A stretch of DNA of 41,244 nt from Syntrophorhabdaceae bacterium. GTDB lineage: Bacteria; Desulfobacterota; Syntrophorhabdia; Syntrophorhabdales; Syntrophorhabdaceae. The stretch is taken from contig JAGOOA010000003.1 of the NCBI GenBank assembly GCA_017992765.1, positions 18,003 to 59,246 of the forward strand, in the 5' to 3' direction. Numbering within the stretch: position 1 is the first letter of the stretch; every line of letters begins with the position of its first letter. A program made the translations under genes and the position numbers. Below the pieces are notes generated by a model. The model searched no databases, was not told the origin of the DNA, and saw nothing but the letters and a program-made list of their open reading frames with translations. Shown one piece after another: positions 31,801 through 40,363 of the stretch.

Positions 31801-32673
31801 TTATTCGAGGGCGTTGCATTTCCTTTTCACCTTCTTCACAATTTCGTCAACCGGAATGATATGCGAGCTTGTCCCTTTCAATGCGCCGAAGAACGCGAGC
31901 TCAAGGAGCTCTGTGAGAAAGAGCACGGGCACGCTCCTGCCCTCTCTCCCAAGATAGGGCAGGAGGTCAAGGTTCAACTGGCACAAGGGGCAGGGGGTCA
32001 CAATGGCGTCTGCGCCTAAGGAAACGGCCATATCCATGATCTTTGACGACAGCTTGAGCGTCATATCCTTGTTGGTGAGGGTCTTGCTCGCGCCGCAGCA
32101 TTCCATCTTGTACGGCCAGCTTACGAGCTCCGCGCCCGCTGACCAGATGAGGCTGTCCATGCTTGCCGGGTCCTCTTTGTCGTCGAAGGCGTCCATCTTC
32201 ATGAGGCGCGTAAGGACGCATCCATAATAGGGGACGACCCTGATCGAAGAGAGGTCATAGGCGATACGTTGCGCGATCATTTCGATGCCCGCATGGTCGT
32301 GCAGCACCTCGATGATATTCTTCACCTCAACGGCGCCGGTGCATTGAAGGGGATAGAGCGCTTTGTTGATCTCCTCCCTCAGTTCCTTGTTTTCCCCGAT
32401 CCGGGCGTTTGTTATCAACGAGCGGTTGTAGCAGGCGGAGCAGGGGGCGAAGAGGTGGCGTCCTTCGCGTTCGGCGAGCGCAAGGTTCCTTGCGGCCAGA
32501 GCATAGCCGAGCAGCTCATCGATCGTGTGCGCAGCCGAGGCGCCGCAGCACGACCAGTCCCCAAGCTCCTTGAATTCGATCCCGAAGAAAGAAAAAATGG
32601 CCTTGAACGATTCCTCGTAGAACCGGCTTGAGGTCTTCAAGGAACACCCGGGATAATAGGTCAACGTCACCAA
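31801..32673 (-). CDS. hdrB: HdrB-like subunit, CCG-domain protein
   Basis: 290 residues with two CCG cysteine motifs. Repeat 1 has C10, C42-C43 (SCCGA), C78 and C81. Repeat 2 has C152, C192-C193 (ECCGA), C228 and C231. In HdrB these bind two non-cubane [4Fe-4S] clusters at the disulfide or equivalent electron-acceptor site. The start is a TTG at 32673 (or the adjacent GTG) behind AGGAGAGG. In Moorella-type complexes HdrB lies between HdrA and HdrC; here a winged-helix gene separates it from hdrA. Confidence 0.93.
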   Translation of the reverse strand: MVTLTYYPGCSLKTSSRFYEESFKAIFSFFGIEFKELGDWSCCGASAAHTIDELLGYALAARNLALAEREGRHLFAPCSACYNRSLITNARIGENKELREEINKALYPLQCTGAVEVKNIIEVLHDHAGIEMIAQRIAYDLSSIRVVPYYGCVLTRLMKMDAFDDKEDPASMDSLIWSAGAELVSWPYKMECCGASKTLTNKDMTLKLSSKIMDMAVSLGADAIVTPCPLCQLNLDLLPYLGREGRSVPVLFLTELLELAFFGALKGTSSHIIPVDEIVKKVKRKCNALE

Positions 32674-32693
32674 TAAATACCTCTCCTAAATCC

Positions 32694-32728
32694 GTTCGGT
32701 GTCAGGCGTTCGGCGTTCGGCGAAAAGG
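32694..32728. repeat. Heptamer array (GTTCGGC type)
   Basis: GTTCGGT/GTCAGGC/GTTCGGC/GTTCGGC/GAAAAGG in the 107-nt gap between hdrC and hdrB. A weaker TTACTAT/TCACTAC/CTCTCAC run follows at about 32764 to the hdrC stop. Confidence 0.6.
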
Positions 32729-32780
32729 TCCCGCCGTATCGTATCTTCAGTTTTTTTTGTTCCTTACTATTCACTACCTC

Positions 32781-33320
32781 TCACCCTCTCACCTTCTTAT
32801 CATCTATCTTTTTGAAGATCCCCTTCATTCCATTCCTGTCCTTGATATTGTGCGGAAGCAGCCCCATCCGGCCTTTTTTCAGCATCCCCATGCCCATCAC
32901 CGTATCACCGAAGAGGTCTTTTTTGCCGATCTTGTACCGGAGGATAGCCTCCAGCTCGTTCAGCCTGCCGTGCCTCTGAACGCTTTCGAGGAAGATCTCG
33001 TCAAAGCGCCACACGTCCTTCTCTGCCATCTTCCCTTCCCATGCAGAGATCTTCCTGAGGGCGTCAAAGACGCGGGCAACGTCTATGTCGTTGGGGCACC
33101 GTACGCTGCAGGTCGTGCACTGGAGGCAGGTCCAGATCATTTTCGACCCGAGCGCCCTGTCCCTGTCGCCAAGGATGATATGGCGTATGATCCTGTGGGG
33201 ATAGATGTCCATGTCGGCGGCGACGGGGCAGCCGGCGGTGCACCTGTAGCACTGGTAACATGCAGAGATATTTTCGCCTGTAGCCTTCTCCACTTCACGG
33301 AGAAAACCAAGATCATTCAT
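32781..33320 (-). CDS. hdrC: HdrC-like [4Fe-4S] subunit
   Basis: 179 residues with two four-cysteine motifs, C21-x2-C24-x2-C27-x3-C31 and C65-x2-C68-x2-C71-x3-C75, and a helical C-terminus, as in HdrC. It relays electrons between HdrA and HdrB. The ATG has GAGGG upstream. It starts 15 nt after the amidotransferase-like gene, which suggests that the glutamate-synthase-like and Hdr genes share a transcript. Confidence 0.93.
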   Translation of the reverse strand: MNDLGFLREVEKATGENISACYQCYRCTAGCPVAADMDIYPHRIIRHIILGDRDRALGSKMIWTCLQCTTCSVRCPNDIDVARVFDALRKISAWEGKMAEKDVWRFDEIFLESVQRHGRLNELEAILRYKIGKKDLFGDTVMGMGMLKKGRMGLLPHNIKDRNGMKGIFKKIDDKKVRG

Positions 33321-33335
33321 AAAGCCCTCGGGACA

Positions 33336-36038
33336 TTATATCTTAGTATAATGTGCGTCGTGATGAAATAAAATATCGGGCATCCCTTCGACCTTTTTTC
33401 CTGTCACCCACTCTTCATTCATGGCCAGAGCGCTGCTCGCGAGTACCGAAAGCCTTACGGCCCCGATGGTGCGATAGACCTCCCCTGGCTTCCGGCGTTT
33501 TCCGTCAACGGTGAGGAGGTGCCTGTTGATGGAGATGCCGAAAAGCCGCTCGTTCTCTTTTAGGTAAGGGAGGATAAGCTCCCAATCGCGTTCGTCGAAG
33601 GGCAATATCTGCCCGCCGTTCAACTGCTCAGGAACGATCTTTTTGTACGGGTCCCTGATGAATATGGCCCCGCCCGACGCGAGCGAGAAGAGGTTCGACC
33701 CCGGGTAGGGGGTATCCTGCGGGATGACGCGTCCGCTGCCATCAAATGCCATGCCGTTCACGATCACGAAGCCTCCCCCGTTATAGGGATCTCCCGCCAT
33801 GAAGGATTCGGCGAGGAAATCAAGCGCCGTGCCGTTTATGATGACCCGCGGCCTCCCCACGGCGTTGATAAGCGGCCTCCCGGCGGCATTGCCGAGGACA
33901 TAGACCTCGCCGCCTTTTGCCCCGTACATGAACGTTTGCCCCACGTCGCCGTAAACGACGAGCTTTCCCCGCTTCAGGATCTGCCCGAGCTGGTCCTGCG
34001 CATTGCCGTGGACGTATATCTCGAGGCCGTCGATCCCCGACGCGAGGTAGTCCCCCGTTGAGTCGTATGCATCGATGCGCACGCCGTCTGTTTCAGGCCC
34101 GAAACCGCAGCCGAGGAAGCGCTGGCCGCGGTGGCCGAAACAGATAAACCTTTTCCAGCCCAGCCTGTAAGCCTCGGAGATGAGCTGCGCGTAGGAGTCA
34201 TCCCCTTCCGGCGGAAACCCGGCGGCATCGGCGACGAGGACCTCTTCCCCGGAAAGGGGCGGACGGAGGCCCTGTCTTTTTTCAAAGTTTATCCGTCCAT
34301 GGCGGCCGGCAGGCGCATCGCCCAGGAGGGGGACGGCGTTGAACATTGAACGCAGCGTTTCCGTTGCCATCTGCAAGATCGAGCGGCGCCTCTTTTTCCC
34401 TGTAGGGTAATGCCGGTCAAGGAAGAGCGTAAGGAGCCGGATCGCATTGTCCTTCAGTGCATCGTCCTTCGCGAGATCCCTGAGCTTTGCAAAGACCGAA
34501 CCCGTGAGGCTGTAATCCCATCCGGCCAGTCCTTTTGCAAGGGCAGTAAAGAGCCCTTCAACATCTCCTGCTCCAAGTTTTTTTCTTAAACCCGCCTGGA
34601 AGGCCCTTTCGAGCCTTATAGGGGGAAGCTTCTTTGTGAGGTCGCAGGGCCTTTGATCTCGGGGAACATCGATCTGCCTGCCGAACTTGTCGCTGCAGGT
34701 GAGGGTTTTTTGTCCGTTGCCCGATCCGCTGACCGTGAAGATGAAGGCGCCGCCGTCGGTGTAGCTGCCGCCGCGGGCATTCCAGTAATGGTCGGCAACG
34801 GTTCCGAAGCGGGGATCCTCCCTGGAGAGGCTCTCAAGGGTCGCATCGATTGCCTGTTTTTCGGAGCAGATCAGGCCTATCTCAACGCCGCCCTTCTGGA
34901 TCGCGAAGACCTGCGGCCTCAGCATGGCCGTGTCGGTAATGCCGATAAGCTGGTACTGCCTTTTCTTTACATCCGTGCGGGCGATGATGAAAAACCACGG
35001 CCCGTCGGGCGATCCATGGATGTGCGCCGCCTGGATCTGCCTGTAGACGCGCTGCTTCTCCTCCGGCAGATGGTCGAAGTCCATCTCCGCCGTCGGCGCC
35101 AGCGCCTCGATGATGTACTCGAGGGGATATCCGTAGACCCTGTTCAGAAGGTCGAAGATCTGCACAGATACCTCCGTGTCGGTAAGGAAAAGAGGGTAGA
35201 TATTTCTCTGTTTCAGGTATTCCGTGACAGAGTAGTAGTTTGCGAAATCTCCGTTGTGCACGAGGGCCTCGTCGAGCCCGATGAAGGGGTGGGCGCCTCC
35301 GGGATGCCACACGCGTCCCTTGGTCGGGTAGCGCTGGTGGGCGATCCATATATGGGCATCGAAGTTGTCGAGCTTATAATACTGCGCAACCTGCTCGGCA
35401 TAGCCGACGATCTTGAGTATCATCATGTCCCGGCCGTGTGAAAGGACAAAGGCCCTTTTCTCGCCGAGGGAGCTGTAAAGGGCGAGGTTGAGCCGGTAGG
35501 TATTCTGGTAGATGAATTCCTCTTCGGCCTTGTCTTCAGGGAGCATCGAGAGGTTCCTTCCTTCCCGGAAGCGGGCGAGGGCATCCGGTTTGACGCGGAC
35601 AAAATAGCGCTTCACTGCCGGCGGCTTTACCTCGAGGCCGGGAATGTCCCTGTAGTCATCGATGGTATCGACGAATGCCTCATGGTCGACCCTGAAATGC
35701 GGGTGGATGAACCGCTCTTCCATCTCGGGCGCCACGGCCTCGTCGAGGAGGGCGACCTGGAGAAGAAAATCCTCATCGAGCGTCTTTTGATCGACGCCCA
35801 GCTTTGCCGGCGTGAGGCCGACGGCGGCAAGCCCGCCCCCCTTGCCGTTGCCGCGGTTGTGCATCTGAACCGACGGCTCGAAGATATGCCGTCCGCTCAC
35901 GGGGATGTTGCAGGCAAAGCCCGTGACTCCGCAGCCTCCTTCTTCGGCGTCCACGCGCGGGCGGCCCATGTTCTTCGCCCCATCCCGGAGATGGCTGCGG
36001 GAATCGATGATATGCTGTGCGTAATTCTTATTTTTCAT
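33336..36038 (-). CDS. GltB-like class-II amidotransferase plus GXGXG domain protein
   Basis: 900 residues. The glutamine amidotransferase domain (~36-430) begins at C36 in EEGGCGVTGFA; a 35-residue N-terminal extension would be removed to expose the catalytic cysteine, as in GltB. AHQRYPTKGRVWHPGGAHPF and VHNGDFANYY are the glutamine-site signatures. The C-terminal part (~665-815) is the GXGXG beta-helix of glutamate synthase (GNAQDQLG, YGDVGQTFMYGAKGG, MAGDPYNGGG). The FMN/[3Fe-4S] domain that normally lies between them is missing here and is encoded by the two upstream genes. The 39-bp array and heptamers precede it. Confidence 0.88.
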   Translation of the reverse strand: MKNKNYAQHIIDSRSHLRDGAKNMGRPRVDAEEGGCGVTGFACNIPVSGRHIFEPSVQMHNRGNGKGGGLAAVGLTPAKLGVDQKTLDEDFLLQVALLDEAVAPEMEERFIHPHFRVDHEAFVDTIDDYRDIPGLEVKPPAVKRYFVRVKPDALARFREGRNLSMLPEDKAEEEFIYQNTYRLNLALYSSLGEKRAFVLSHGRDMMILKIVGYAEQVAQYYKLDNFDAHIWIAHQRYPTKGRVWHPGGAHPFIGLDEALVHNGDFANYYSVTEYLKQRNIYPLFLTDTEVSVQIFDLLNRVYGYPLEYIIEALAPTAEMDFDHLPEEKQRVYRQIQAAHIHGSPDGPWFFIIARTDVKKRQYQLIGITDTAMLRPQVFAIQKGGVEIGLICSEKQAIDATLESLSREDPRFGTVADHYWNARGGSYTDGGAFIFTVSGSGNGQKTLTCSDKFGRQIDVPRDQRPCDLTKKLPPIRLERAFQAGLRKKLGAGDVEGLFTALAKGLAGWDYSLTGSVFAKLRDLAKDDALKDNAIRLLTLFLDRHYPTGKKRRRSILQMATETLRSMFNAVPLLGDAPAGRHGRINFEKRQGLRPPLSGEEVLVADAAGFPPEGDDSYAQLISEAYRLGWKRFICFGHRGQRFLGCGFGPETDGVRIDAYDSTGDYLASGIDGLEIYVHGNAQDQLGQILKRGKLVVYGDVGQTFMYGAKGGEVYVLGNAAGRPLINAVGRPRVIINGTALDFLAESFMAGDPYNGGGFVIVNGMAFDGSGRVIPQDTPYPGSNLFSLASGGAIFIRDPYKKIVPEQLNGGQILPFDERDWELILPYLKENERLFGISINRHLLTVDGKRRKPGEVYRTIGAVRLSVLASSALAMNEEWVTGKKVEGMPDILFHHDAHYTKI

Positions 36039-36080
36039 GGTGCGTTATACCTTTGCTCCTTTTCATTGAGCTTGTTGTAT

Positions 36081-36300
36081 CCCTTCATCCCCCCTCACCC
36101 TGACCCTCTCCCGCCAGGGGAGAGGGAATGGTGTTGCTGTGACCCTTTCCCTCAAAGGGAGAGGGAATGGTGTTGCTGTGACCCTTTCCCTCAAAGGGAG
36201 AGGGAATGGTGTTGCTGTGACCCTTTCCCTCAAAGGGAGAGGGAATGGTGTTGCTGTGACCCTTTCCCTCAAGGGGAGAGGGAATGGTGTTGCTGTGACC
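36081..36300. repeat. 39-bp tandem array (four units plus partial)
   Basis: Part of a 484-nt gene-free gap. Units start at 36126, 36165, 36204, 36243 and (partial) 36282. Each runs GAATGGTGTTGCTGTGACCC and then TTTCCCTCAAAGGGAGAGG. Period and plan match 31531-31686, but the unit sequence differs. Confidence 0.92.
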
Positions 36301-36329
36301 GATTTATCATGAACCATGAGCGATCTCCT

Positions 36330-36507
36330 TCTCCTTACGCCTTACGATATCTTTAATACGGTCGTACGTCATGAGTCGTAAGTCGTAATGGGTTAAATCG
36401 CCTGACGCCTTACGCCTTACGGCCTTTATCGGCTTTAATACGGTCGTAAGTCGTGAGTCGTAAGTGGTTAAATCGCCTGATGCCTTACGCCTTACGGCCT
36501 TTATCGG
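36330..36507. repeat. Duplicated heptamer module (CTTACGC / GTCGTAA type)
   Basis: Two ~75-80-bp copies (36351-36432 and 36433-36507). Each has TTTAATACG, then GTCGTAA/GTCGTGA-like units, then TTAAATCGCCTGA, then CTTACGC/CTTACGG units and GCCTTTATCGG. A higher-order repeat made from heptamers. Confidence 0.8.
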
Positions 36508-36522
36508 GTTTAGGGTCTTCAT

Positions 36523-38040
36523 TCAGTCCAGCTCTCCTTCTACCTCTTCCTGCTTTATGTAGTCCAAATGTGCAATGACGTCGAAGCGCCCCACGAGCTC
36601 CGTGACGCTTTTCATGCCGAGACGCCCGAGGATGCTGACAAGCTGGGCGCGCCACGCGCTGTACATATTGATGATGCGCTGGGTGCCCCACTCAAGCTCC
36701 ATAAGGCCGGTAAGCTCCTCGTCGGTAGTGGCGATGCCGCGGGCGCAGCCCCGGCCTGACTCACAGTGGTGGCAGCGGATGCATTCGAGCGCTACGAGGT
36801 CCGCTGTTCCGAGGCAGACACCATCGGCCCCCATGGCAATGATCTTTGCCATATCGTATGCAGACCTGATGCCGCCGCTCGCGATAATAGTGATCTTGTC
36901 CCTTATCCCTTCGGCGAGGAGGAACTTATGGACCTTGGGCAGCGCGTACTCGATAGGCATGGCGATGTTCTTCTTCGCAATATCGGGCGCGGCGCCGGTT
37001 CCGCCGTAGCTGCCGTCGAGCTGGACGATGTGCGCACCTGCGTAAAAGCTTCCGACGACGACCATATCGACGTCGGTCGGCGTGGACACCTTGACGGACA
37101 CGAGGGCCTTTTTGTTGATCTCCTTGATCCAGTCCACGTGCTTCTTGTGGTCTTCGACGGAGTAGACGCTATGGAAAGGGAATGGGGAAAAGAGCGCGCT
37201 TCCCGCCACTGCCTCGCGCATCTGCGCCACGCGGGGAGTTACCTTGTCGCCGAGAAGGTGCCCGCCTAGCCCCGGTTTCGCGCCCTGCGCGTATTTGAAC
37301 TCAACAATGCGGACGCGCTTGATCGTCTCTTCCCGCACGCCGAAAAGGCCCGTCGCGACCTGGGTGATGATATGGTCGTCGTAGTCCATCAGCTCTTCGG
37401 GATAGCCGCCTTCCCCGGTGCAGCAAAAGGTTCCCAGCGCCGCTGCGGCCCGAACGCGGGAGAGCATGGTCACGATGCTCACGGAGCCGAAGGACATGCC
37501 GCCGAGGTAGAGCGGCACAGGGATGGCCACCTTTGGGCGGGAGTCGCCGGAGCGGTTCAATTCAATGGCGGTGGAGATGCTATCATCTGTGCCGGGACTG
37601 CCGTTCCAGTTCTTCTTGGGGAGGATAAACCGTATCTTGTCAAAGCCGCCGCCGGAGCTGCCTGTCTTGTAATCCAGGTCCTGGTGTGGGACGGCCCCTG
37701 TCTCCGCCATGTGCCACGTGCCGGCGAGGAGCTCCGCGGGCCAGCGCCTGTCGCCCAGCACTTCGAACGAAGGGTTCTGCCGGATATGGATCGCCTTTTC
37801 GGGACAACGGCCCATGCAATAGAAATCGTTTTTTGAACAGGAAGGGCCGAGGCAGAGATGTTCGTCCGACGGCTTCGGCCGTTTTGAGCCGGCGTGGTAT
37901 ACGCCATAGGGACAAAGCTCTACGCACAATCCGCAATTGGTGCACGCCCTGGTTATTGTGATGCGGTATTTGCCGAGGGCGTTGCGGAAGCGGCTCGGGG
38001 CCCTTCTGATCTCAGGAAATTGGAAATGATCTGTTGCCAT
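36523..38040 (-). CDS. Glutamate synthase FMN-domain protein with N-terminal ferredoxin domain
   Basis: 505 residues, resembling the archaeal-type GltB2. An N-terminal 2[4Fe-4S] ferredoxin part has C33/C36/C39/C43 and C63/C68/C75/C79. The FMN barrel has GEGG (209-212), KPGLGG (255-260), DGSYGGTGAAP (342-352) and ASGGIRS (387-393), and a C-terminal cluster C420-x2-C423-x2-C426-x5-C432. All signatures needed to bind FMN and form glutamate from 2-oxoglutarate and ammonia are intact. It starts 3 nt after the upstream paralogue. The amidotransferase partner is the next gene downstream. Confidence 0.9.
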   Translation of the reverse strand: MATDHFQFPEIRRAPSRFRNALGKYRITITRACTNCGLCVELCPYGVYHAGSKRPKPSDEHLCLGPSCSKNDFYCMGRCPEKAIHIRQNPSFEVLGDRRWPAELLAGTWHMAETGAVPHQDLDYKTGSSGGGFDKIRFILPKKNWNGSPGTDDSISTAIELNRSGDSRPKVAIPVPLYLGGMSFGSVSIVTMLSRVRAAAALGTFCCTGEGGYPEELMDYDDHIITQVATGLFGVREETIKRVRIVEFKYAQGAKPGLGGHLLGDKVTPRVAQMREAVAGSALFSPFPFHSVYSVEDHKKHVDWIKEINKKALVSVKVSTPTDVDMVVVGSFYAGAHIVQLDGSYGGTGAAPDIAKKNIAMPIEYALPKVHKFLLAEGIRDKITIIASGGIRSAYDMAKIIAMGADGVCLGTADLVALECIRCHHCESGRGCARGIATTDEELTGLMELEWGTQRIINMYSAWRAQLVSILGRLGMKSVTELVGRFDVIAHLDYIKQEEVEGELD

Positions 38041-38043
38041 CGC

Positions 38044-39426
38044 TTAACCTCTCTTGCCCATTGCCGCGAAGGTCTCCCGCTCGAGCTCCTCGAAGAACAT
38101 GGCTCTCCCCATCTCGCCGCGGAGGCGCCTTGCCTCGCGGATGCCCATGGCACCGAGTATTTCGAGGAGCTGGCTGTGCCACGCGGCCATCAGGTTCGCA
38201 ATGCGGAGCGAGCCCCACACGGGGTCCACGCCATCAAGCTCAACGGGGCATGCGATCCCCTCTTTGCACCGCCTGCATACCCTGCATTCCATCGCCACGA
38301 GGAGCGGTATATCGATCGAAAGCGCATCGGCGCCGCAGATGATGAGCTTCGCCATGTGCTCCGCCATGGCGATGCCTCCGCCGCCGATGATCGTAACCTG
38401 GTCCCTTACGCCTTTGTCCACGAGGTGAAGGTGGACCTCTTTCACCCGTTCTTTGATGAACAGCGGTTCGCTGCCTTCTTCAAGGCCATACTCGTCAGCG
38501 ACGAGGTGGAGGACCTCGGCGCCCTGCTCAATGAGCGCAAGCGCGCGCTCCTGGATGTTTGGGCCGAGCCGCAGCCTTATCATGACGACGAGTTCGGGAT
38601 TTATTGACTTGAGCCTCTCCTGCAGCGCTGTGGCGTCTTGCCCGTCGGGGATCTCGATGATCCGCGCGGAAGAGAGCAACTCTTTCCTCAGTCTATCGGG
38701 GTTCCCGTCGACATAGATGATCGCGTGGGGGAGGAATTCCCTTGTTGCGGGGTTGATGCCCGACTGCCTGACGACGGCAAAGGTGCCGAGCGCCCTCGCA
38801 CCGTAGAGGAATGCGAGCGGGATATTGTCTCCCGGTGGAGACCAGGGCAGCATATCGAAGATGACCGGCAAGGGTATCTCAACGAGGGGCGGCGCCTGGG
38901 AGACGATCTCGCCGCCGGGGCCGAACTCGATGGACATGGCCTTGCGGCCGATGTCGACGGTGGTGCTTATATATTCGCGCCCGTGGATCCCGTCCCTTGT
39001 GGGCCGGACGATCTCGGACATATCCGTCCACATGGCGTCGAAGCCCGGGCCGGAGAAGGGCCCCCCGTAGCCTGCGCCTGAAACTGGTATGCGGCCGCTC
39101 TCCGCCTGAAACCATAGCCCCGATATGATCTCCGGGGTCCAGTAGTGGTCGCCCAGCGCCTTGTAGGAAGGGTTAAGGCCTTTATGGATGAGCCTGTTGG
39201 GGCAGTTCTGGACGCAGCGGAAGCAGTCCATGCAGGTGCTGTCCAGTGAATCGAGCATCTGGCGGTCATCGAGGCCCCGCTTTTCGTACACCTGGTAGAC
39301 GCAGTCTTTTTTTACGCAGCGGGCGCACTTCAGGCACCCTTCTTCCCAGGCGATGATGCCCGAGCGGGTTATCTTCTGATACCGGTTCGGCGCCTGAGAT
39401 GTTTCAATGTGATATTTAAGCGGCAT
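38044..39426 (-). CDS. Degenerate paralogue of the glutamate synthase FMN protein
   Basis: The ATG at 39426 has AAGGGAG 7 nt upstream and starts 4 nt after the metF stop; the frame is open further but overlaps metF. The product has 460 residues. Ferredoxin-like cysteines C31/C34/C37/C42 and C65/C68/C71/C75 are kept, as is a C-terminal C381-x2-C384-x2-C387-x5-C393 with the same spacing as in the neighbour. The FMN and substrate motifs are lost: no GEGG, no KPGLGG, and DEYGLEEGSEP where DGxxGGTGAAP is expected. IIGGGGIAMAEHMAKLIICGADAL still aligns with the end of the barrel. It is probably a non-catalytic Fe-S partner of the intact protein. Confidence 0.82.
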   Translation of the reverse strand: MPLKYHIETSQAPNRYQKITRSGIIAWEEGCLKCARCVKKDCVYQVYEKRGLDDRQMLDSLDSTCMDCFRCVQNCPNRLIHKGLNPSYKALGDHYWTPEIISGLWFQAESGRIPVSGAGYGGPFSGPGFDAMWTDMSEIVRPTRDGIHGREYISTTVDIGRKAMSIEFGPGGEIVSQAPPLVEIPLPVIFDMLPWSPPGDNIPLAFLYGARALGTFAVVRQSGINPATREFLPHAIIYVDGNPDRLRKELLSSARIIEIPDGQDATALQERLKSINPELVVMIRLRLGPNIQERALALIEQGAEVLHLVADEYGLEEGSEPLFIKERVKEVHLHLVDKGVRDQVTIIGGGGIAMAEHMAKLIICGADALSIDIPLLVAMECRVCRRCKEGIACPVELDGVDPVWGSLRIANLMAAWHSQLLEILGAMGIREARRLRGEMGRAMFFEELERETFAAMGKRG

Positions 39427-39430
39427 TATG

Positions 39431-40363
39431 CTACTCCCTTGAGGTCTCTGGCCTGGGATAAAGCCCGGCCTCTTCCACGATCTGGGGAACGACATCTTCC
39501 CATTCGATGGCCATGATGTGGACGCCGTGAACCCCTTCCATGTATTTCAGCGCCATAATGGTTTCGACGGCTATCGCGATGCCTTCCCGGCGCTGGTCCT
39601 TTGGGTCAACGCCCTTCATCCGGCTTATGATAGTGTCAGGCACGTCCATCCCGGCTACCTGCCTGCTCATATATTCAGCCATACGAGCCGATTTCAGCGG
39701 TGTCACGCCGCCAAGGATGTACACCTTCTTGTCGAGGCCCCTGTCGCGGGCCTGCCTTATCCATTCCGCGAAGCGCTTCAGGTTATAGATGCACTGGGTC
39801 TGGATGAACTCGGCTCCTGCAGCGGCCTTTTTGCCAAGCCGGACGACCCGGTAGTCGAAGGGATCGGCAAAGGGGTTTGCCACGGCGCCGATAAAAAGCC
39901 GCGGCGGCTCTGAAAGTTTCTCTCCGCCGATGATCAGGCCCTCATCCCTCATCCTGCGCACGGCCTGGATAAACTGTATGGAATCGATATCGAATACGCC
40001 CTTTGCCTGTGGCTGATTCCCAAAGGATTGATGGTCTCCCGAAAGGCAGAGGATGTTCCTGATGCCGAGCGATGATGCCCCGAGAACATCCGACTGGAGG
40101 GCTATGCGGTTCCGGTCGCGGGTTACCATCTGGAGGACAGGGTCAAGCCCTTCCTGCTTGAGAATGGCGCAGGCGGCCATGCTGCTTAAGCGGACCACCC
40201 CGGTCTGGTTGTCCGTCACGTTGACGCTGTCCACGTAGCCCTTCAGAATATCACCTTTTTTTTGTATGACCACGGGATCAGCCCCTTTTGGAGGGCCGCA
40301 TTCGGCAGTAACGGCAAAATTGTGTTGCGTCAGGACATTTTTCAGGTTGCTCTCAGCTTTCAC
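39431..40363 (-). CDS. metF: Methylenetetrahydrofolate reductase, MetF (copy 2)
   Basis: 310 residues from a GTG at 40363 with GGGAGG upstream. It is a clear paralogue of the copy at 23988-24911: AECGPPKGADPVV, VNVTDNQTGVVRLSS, TRDRNRIALQSDVLGAS, LCLSGDHQ and EFIQTQCIYNLKRF align without gaps, with many conservative differences elsewhere, so it is not a recent duplicate. It overlaps metV copy 2 by 11 nt. Being first in the cluster and next to the glutamate-synthase-like genes, it may feed a second version of the complex. Confidence 0.93.
   Translation of the reverse strand: MKAESNLKNVLTQHNFAVTAECGPPKGADPVVIQKKGDILKGYVDSVNVTDNQTGVVRLSSMAACAILKQEGLDPVLQMVTRDRNRIALQSDVLGASSLGIRNILCLSGDHQSFGNQPQAKGVFDIDSIQFIQAVRRMRDEGLIIGGEKLSEPPRLFIGAVANPFADPFDYRVVRLGKKAAAGAEFIQTQCIYNLKRFAEWIRQARDRGLDKKVYILGGVTPLKSARMAEYMSRQVAGMDVPDTIISRMKGVDPKDQRREGIAIAVETIMALKYMEGVHGVHIMAIEWEDVVPQIVEEAGLYPRPETSRE

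Noticed and set aside
33336-36038. Start of the amidotransferase gene moved so that C36 would be residue 2
   Set aside because: No start codon lies directly before C36, and N-terminal propeptides removed to expose Cys are normal in GltB-type enzymes.
31531-36300. 39-bp tandem arrays as CRISPR
   Set aside because: The units are contiguous with no unique spacers, and no cas genes are present. The Cas4-like domain at 12638 is part of a DUF2779 protein.
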